Part shown: positions 62,764 to 64,000 of the stretch, one piece after another
How the letters are laid out: each line of letters starts with the position of its first letter
Position numbering within the stretch: position 1 is the stretch's first letter
Assembly (NCBI RefSeq): GCF_018882415.1
Contig: NZ_JACVOL010000001.1
Coordinates: 1,713,531 to 1,777,530, forward strand
Reading direction: 5' to 3'
Length of the DNA stretch: 64,000 nt
From: Polynucleobacter sp. 86C-FISCH
Lineage (GTDB): Bacteria; Pseudomonadota; Gammaproteobacteria; Burkholderiales; Burkholderiaceae
The notes under the pieces: generated by a model
Seen by the model: the letters and a program-made list of their open reading frames with translations, nothing else
Databases searched by the model: none
Told to the model about the DNA's origin: nothing
Translations under genes and position numbers: made by a program

Positions 62764-63905
62764 ACAGCCTCTGCTTGATTGCTGTTATGCGTAACACTCA
62801 AACCCAATTCCAATGCAGTCTTACTAGTTCCTTGCTCAAGTACCTGCAAGGCGCAATCTAAAACAGCTGGCGCAATCATAAAACCATGGCGATATAGGCC
62901 ATTGATCAAGATCAAATCTGCCAGCCCTTTATCTTTTGCCATCCGGATTTCTGGAAGATTATTTTTTAAAGTAGGACGGCATTGCGTTGCCATTTCCAAA
63001 ATACGTGCTTCAGCAAAACCACTGTGAACGGTATAGACCGCGCTAAGTAACTCCATCGCAGAGCGCACACTCATCTCAGACAGATCATCGGACTCAATTT
63101 CAGTGGCACCCACCACATAAACATCATTTTCTTTCGGGGCAATGTAGATTGGGTAGCGAGGGTGAATTAATCTCGTTGGACGGCGCAGCTTTACCTCTGG
63201 AGCATAGAGTCGAATCACTTCACCGCGAACACCACGCAAGGTATTGGGTTTGTCACCGGTAGACCAAGTCTCTTTAGCGCCAGTACCACGACAATCAATT
63301 ACTGCTTGATAGTCAGATTGCTGACGCAGATCTTGTGGTTCCACTTCTGTGTGCCACTGGCAATTTACCTTCAATAGCTTGAGCTCACTAGCAAGTGCAT
63401 CTAATAGCTGACGATTATCCAACTGTCCTTCATTTGGCAAGTAGAGCCCCTGATTGAAGCGATCAGCAACACCAGACTCCAACTCACGCAAAGTTTCACT
63501 ATTTAACTTTTGGGGTGAGCTGAGCTCAGAGTTCGCGCGACAGTTCTTCTCTAGGTGAGCTGTAAAGCGCTCAGCATCGCTGGCATCTTGTCGATGCCAA
63601 AGAATCAAAGTGCCGTCTTGCTGGAAGAAAACCGACTCAGACAGCTCAGAAATCAGCTCTTTCCAGCGAGGCAGGCTGTATAAGCCCATGCGCACAACAG
63701 AATCTTCGGTAATAGCTGATTCTGCAAGAGGGGCCAACATCGCAGCTGCAATGCGTGCTGCAGCATGAGCTGCGTCTGGGCCGCCTTTTTCAAATAGATC
63801 AACTTGAGCGCCATCCTTAGCAAGCGCAACTGCCAGCAAACGACCCATCAGGCCACCACCGACAATTGCATACTTACTTTGAGAGAAGTTCAAGCTATTT
63901 GCCAT
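62754..63905 (-). CDS. thiO: Glycine oxidase ThiO
   Basis: FAD-dependent glycine oxidase providing dehydroglycine for the thiazole ring. 383 residues: the dinucleotide motif VGGGLMGRLLA (15-25), DLFEKGG, and the FAD-domain end LILINGLYRHGFMIAPAV. RGTGAKETW and PRYPIYIAPKENDVYVVGATEIESDD fit the DAO family. It follows thiC by 17 bases and overlaps thiS. Confidence 0.93.
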   Translation of the reverse strand: MANSLNFSQSKYAIVGGGLMGRLLAVALAKDGAQVDLFEKGGPDAAHAAARIAAAMLAPLAESAITEDSVVRMGLYSLPRWKELISELSESVFFQQDGTLILWHRQDASDAERFTAHLEKNCRANSELSSPQKLNSETLRELESGVADRFNQGLYLPNEGQLDNRQLLDALASELKLLKVNCQWHTEVEPQDLRQQSDYQAVIDCRGTGAKETWSTGDKPNTLRGVRGEVIRLYAPEVKLRRPTRLIHPRYPIYIAPKENDVYVVGATEIESDDLSEMSVRSAMELLSAVYTVHSGFAEARILEMATQCRPTLKNNLPEIRMAKDKGLADLILINGLYRHGFMIAPAVLDCALQVLEQGTSKTALELGLSVTHNSNQAEAVCA

Positions 63906-63922
63906 CGTATAAATCAGTATAG

Positions 63923-64000
63923 TTACTGATAAATCTCACTACCGCGTTTGCGGAACTCGGCAGACATCTCTTCCATGCCTTTAGATGCATCCGCTACTTC
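63923..64000 (-). CDS. thiC: Phosphomethylpyrimidine synthase, 3' end only
   Basis: The last 25 residues before TAA (63923-63925) are ADASKGMEEMSAEFRKRGSE-like, ending in IYQ, the typical ThiC C-terminus. The rest lies beyond the right edge, as would any TPP riboswitch that precedes thiC. Its position before thiO-thiS-thiG-thiE completes the thiamine operon. Confidence 0.9.
   Translation of the reverse strand, partial: EVADASKGMEEMSAEFRKRGSEIYQ

Noticed and set aside
63906..64000. TPP riboswitch near thiC
   Set aside because: It would precede thiC, which extends beyond the right edge; only the 3' end of thiC is inside.

Overview
The window looks like a chromosomal segment of a low-GC betaproteobacterium of the Burkholderiaceae, most likely Polynucleobacter or a close relative. 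This is inferred from gene order (relA, tRNA-Val, thrS-infC-rpmI-rplT-pheS-pheT-ihfA-merR; odhA-sucB-lpdA-zapE; dapA-bamC; a thiC-thiO-thiS-thiG-thiE cluster), from protein styles (RelA with an EFDD motif, Burkholderia-type small H-NS, 400-residue TrpRS, a Bug/TctC binding protein) and from AT-leaning spacers. It is almost wall-to-wall housekeeping DNA. I see no insertion sequence, prophage, integron, CRISPR array, toxin-antitoxin pair or known defence locus, and no gene-free stretch longer than about 300 bases.

Layout. 1-3.6 kb: a 5'-truncated gene in which a cation-diffusion-facilitator transporter is fused in frame to an alpha/beta hydrolase, then relA and tRNA-Val. 3.8-11.3 kb: the translation operon thrS-infC-rpmI-rplT-pheS-pheT-ihfA-merR, with a probable AUC start for infC and a hairpin-rich infC-rpmI spacer. 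11.3-13.1 kb: tRNA-Pro, a hotdog thioesterase, an H-NS gene with a clear promoter, and a reverse-strand excisionase-type HTH joined to a receiver-like domain. 13.3-20 kb: the 2-oxoglutarate dehydrogenase complex plus zapE. 20-24.8 kb: a PHP phosphoesterase, trpS, a methyltransferase, dapA and bamC. 24.9-31.8 kb: a 58-residue Ala/Pro-rich lipoprotein, ribosomal oxygenase, SlyD-like PPIase, cysE, trmJ, suhB, lpxH, ppiB and a TPR lipoprotein. 31.9-37.7 kb: cysS, a DNA glycosylase, accA, tilS, lysC and tRNA-Ser.

37.8-43.2 kb is the most accessory-looking part. It holds a Bug-type binding protein between two nearly identical terminators, an orphan lipoprotein, and a small uncharacterised cassette (59-residue HTH/zinc-knuckle protein, exported 95-100-residue protein, zinc-ribbon Smr protein) preceded by a perfect palindrome inside its putative promoter. 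A DUF883/YqjE/YqjK-like membrane operon, apt, an MTA/SAH-nucleosidase-like gene and a DUF2147 protein follow. 43.2-53.9 kb is a fatty-acid block: a TetR regulator heading acyl-CoA dehydrogenase, dehydrogenase/hydratase fusion and thiolase genes on the reverse strand, then an outer-membrane barrel, fadD, a nitronate-monooxygenase-like flavoprotein and a PlsC acyltransferase. 53.9-58.9 kb: a DUF4442 hotdog protein, a sugar-acid-type IlvD/Edd dehydratase, an outer-membrane/inner-membrane orphan pair and the U32 protein TrhP. 59.1-64 kb: an orphan gene, tRNA-Asn, thiD, and the reverse-strand thiamine operon ending in a partial thiC at the right edge.

No wholly new system is obvious. The best leads are the CDF-hydrolase fusion, the palindrome-controlled small cassette at 39.55-40.56 kb, the HTH-receiver protein, the adjacent inverted repeats at 49.40-49.46 kb, and the structured leaders in the thrS-infC region. 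All functional names rest on sequence recognition alone; no database search was run.
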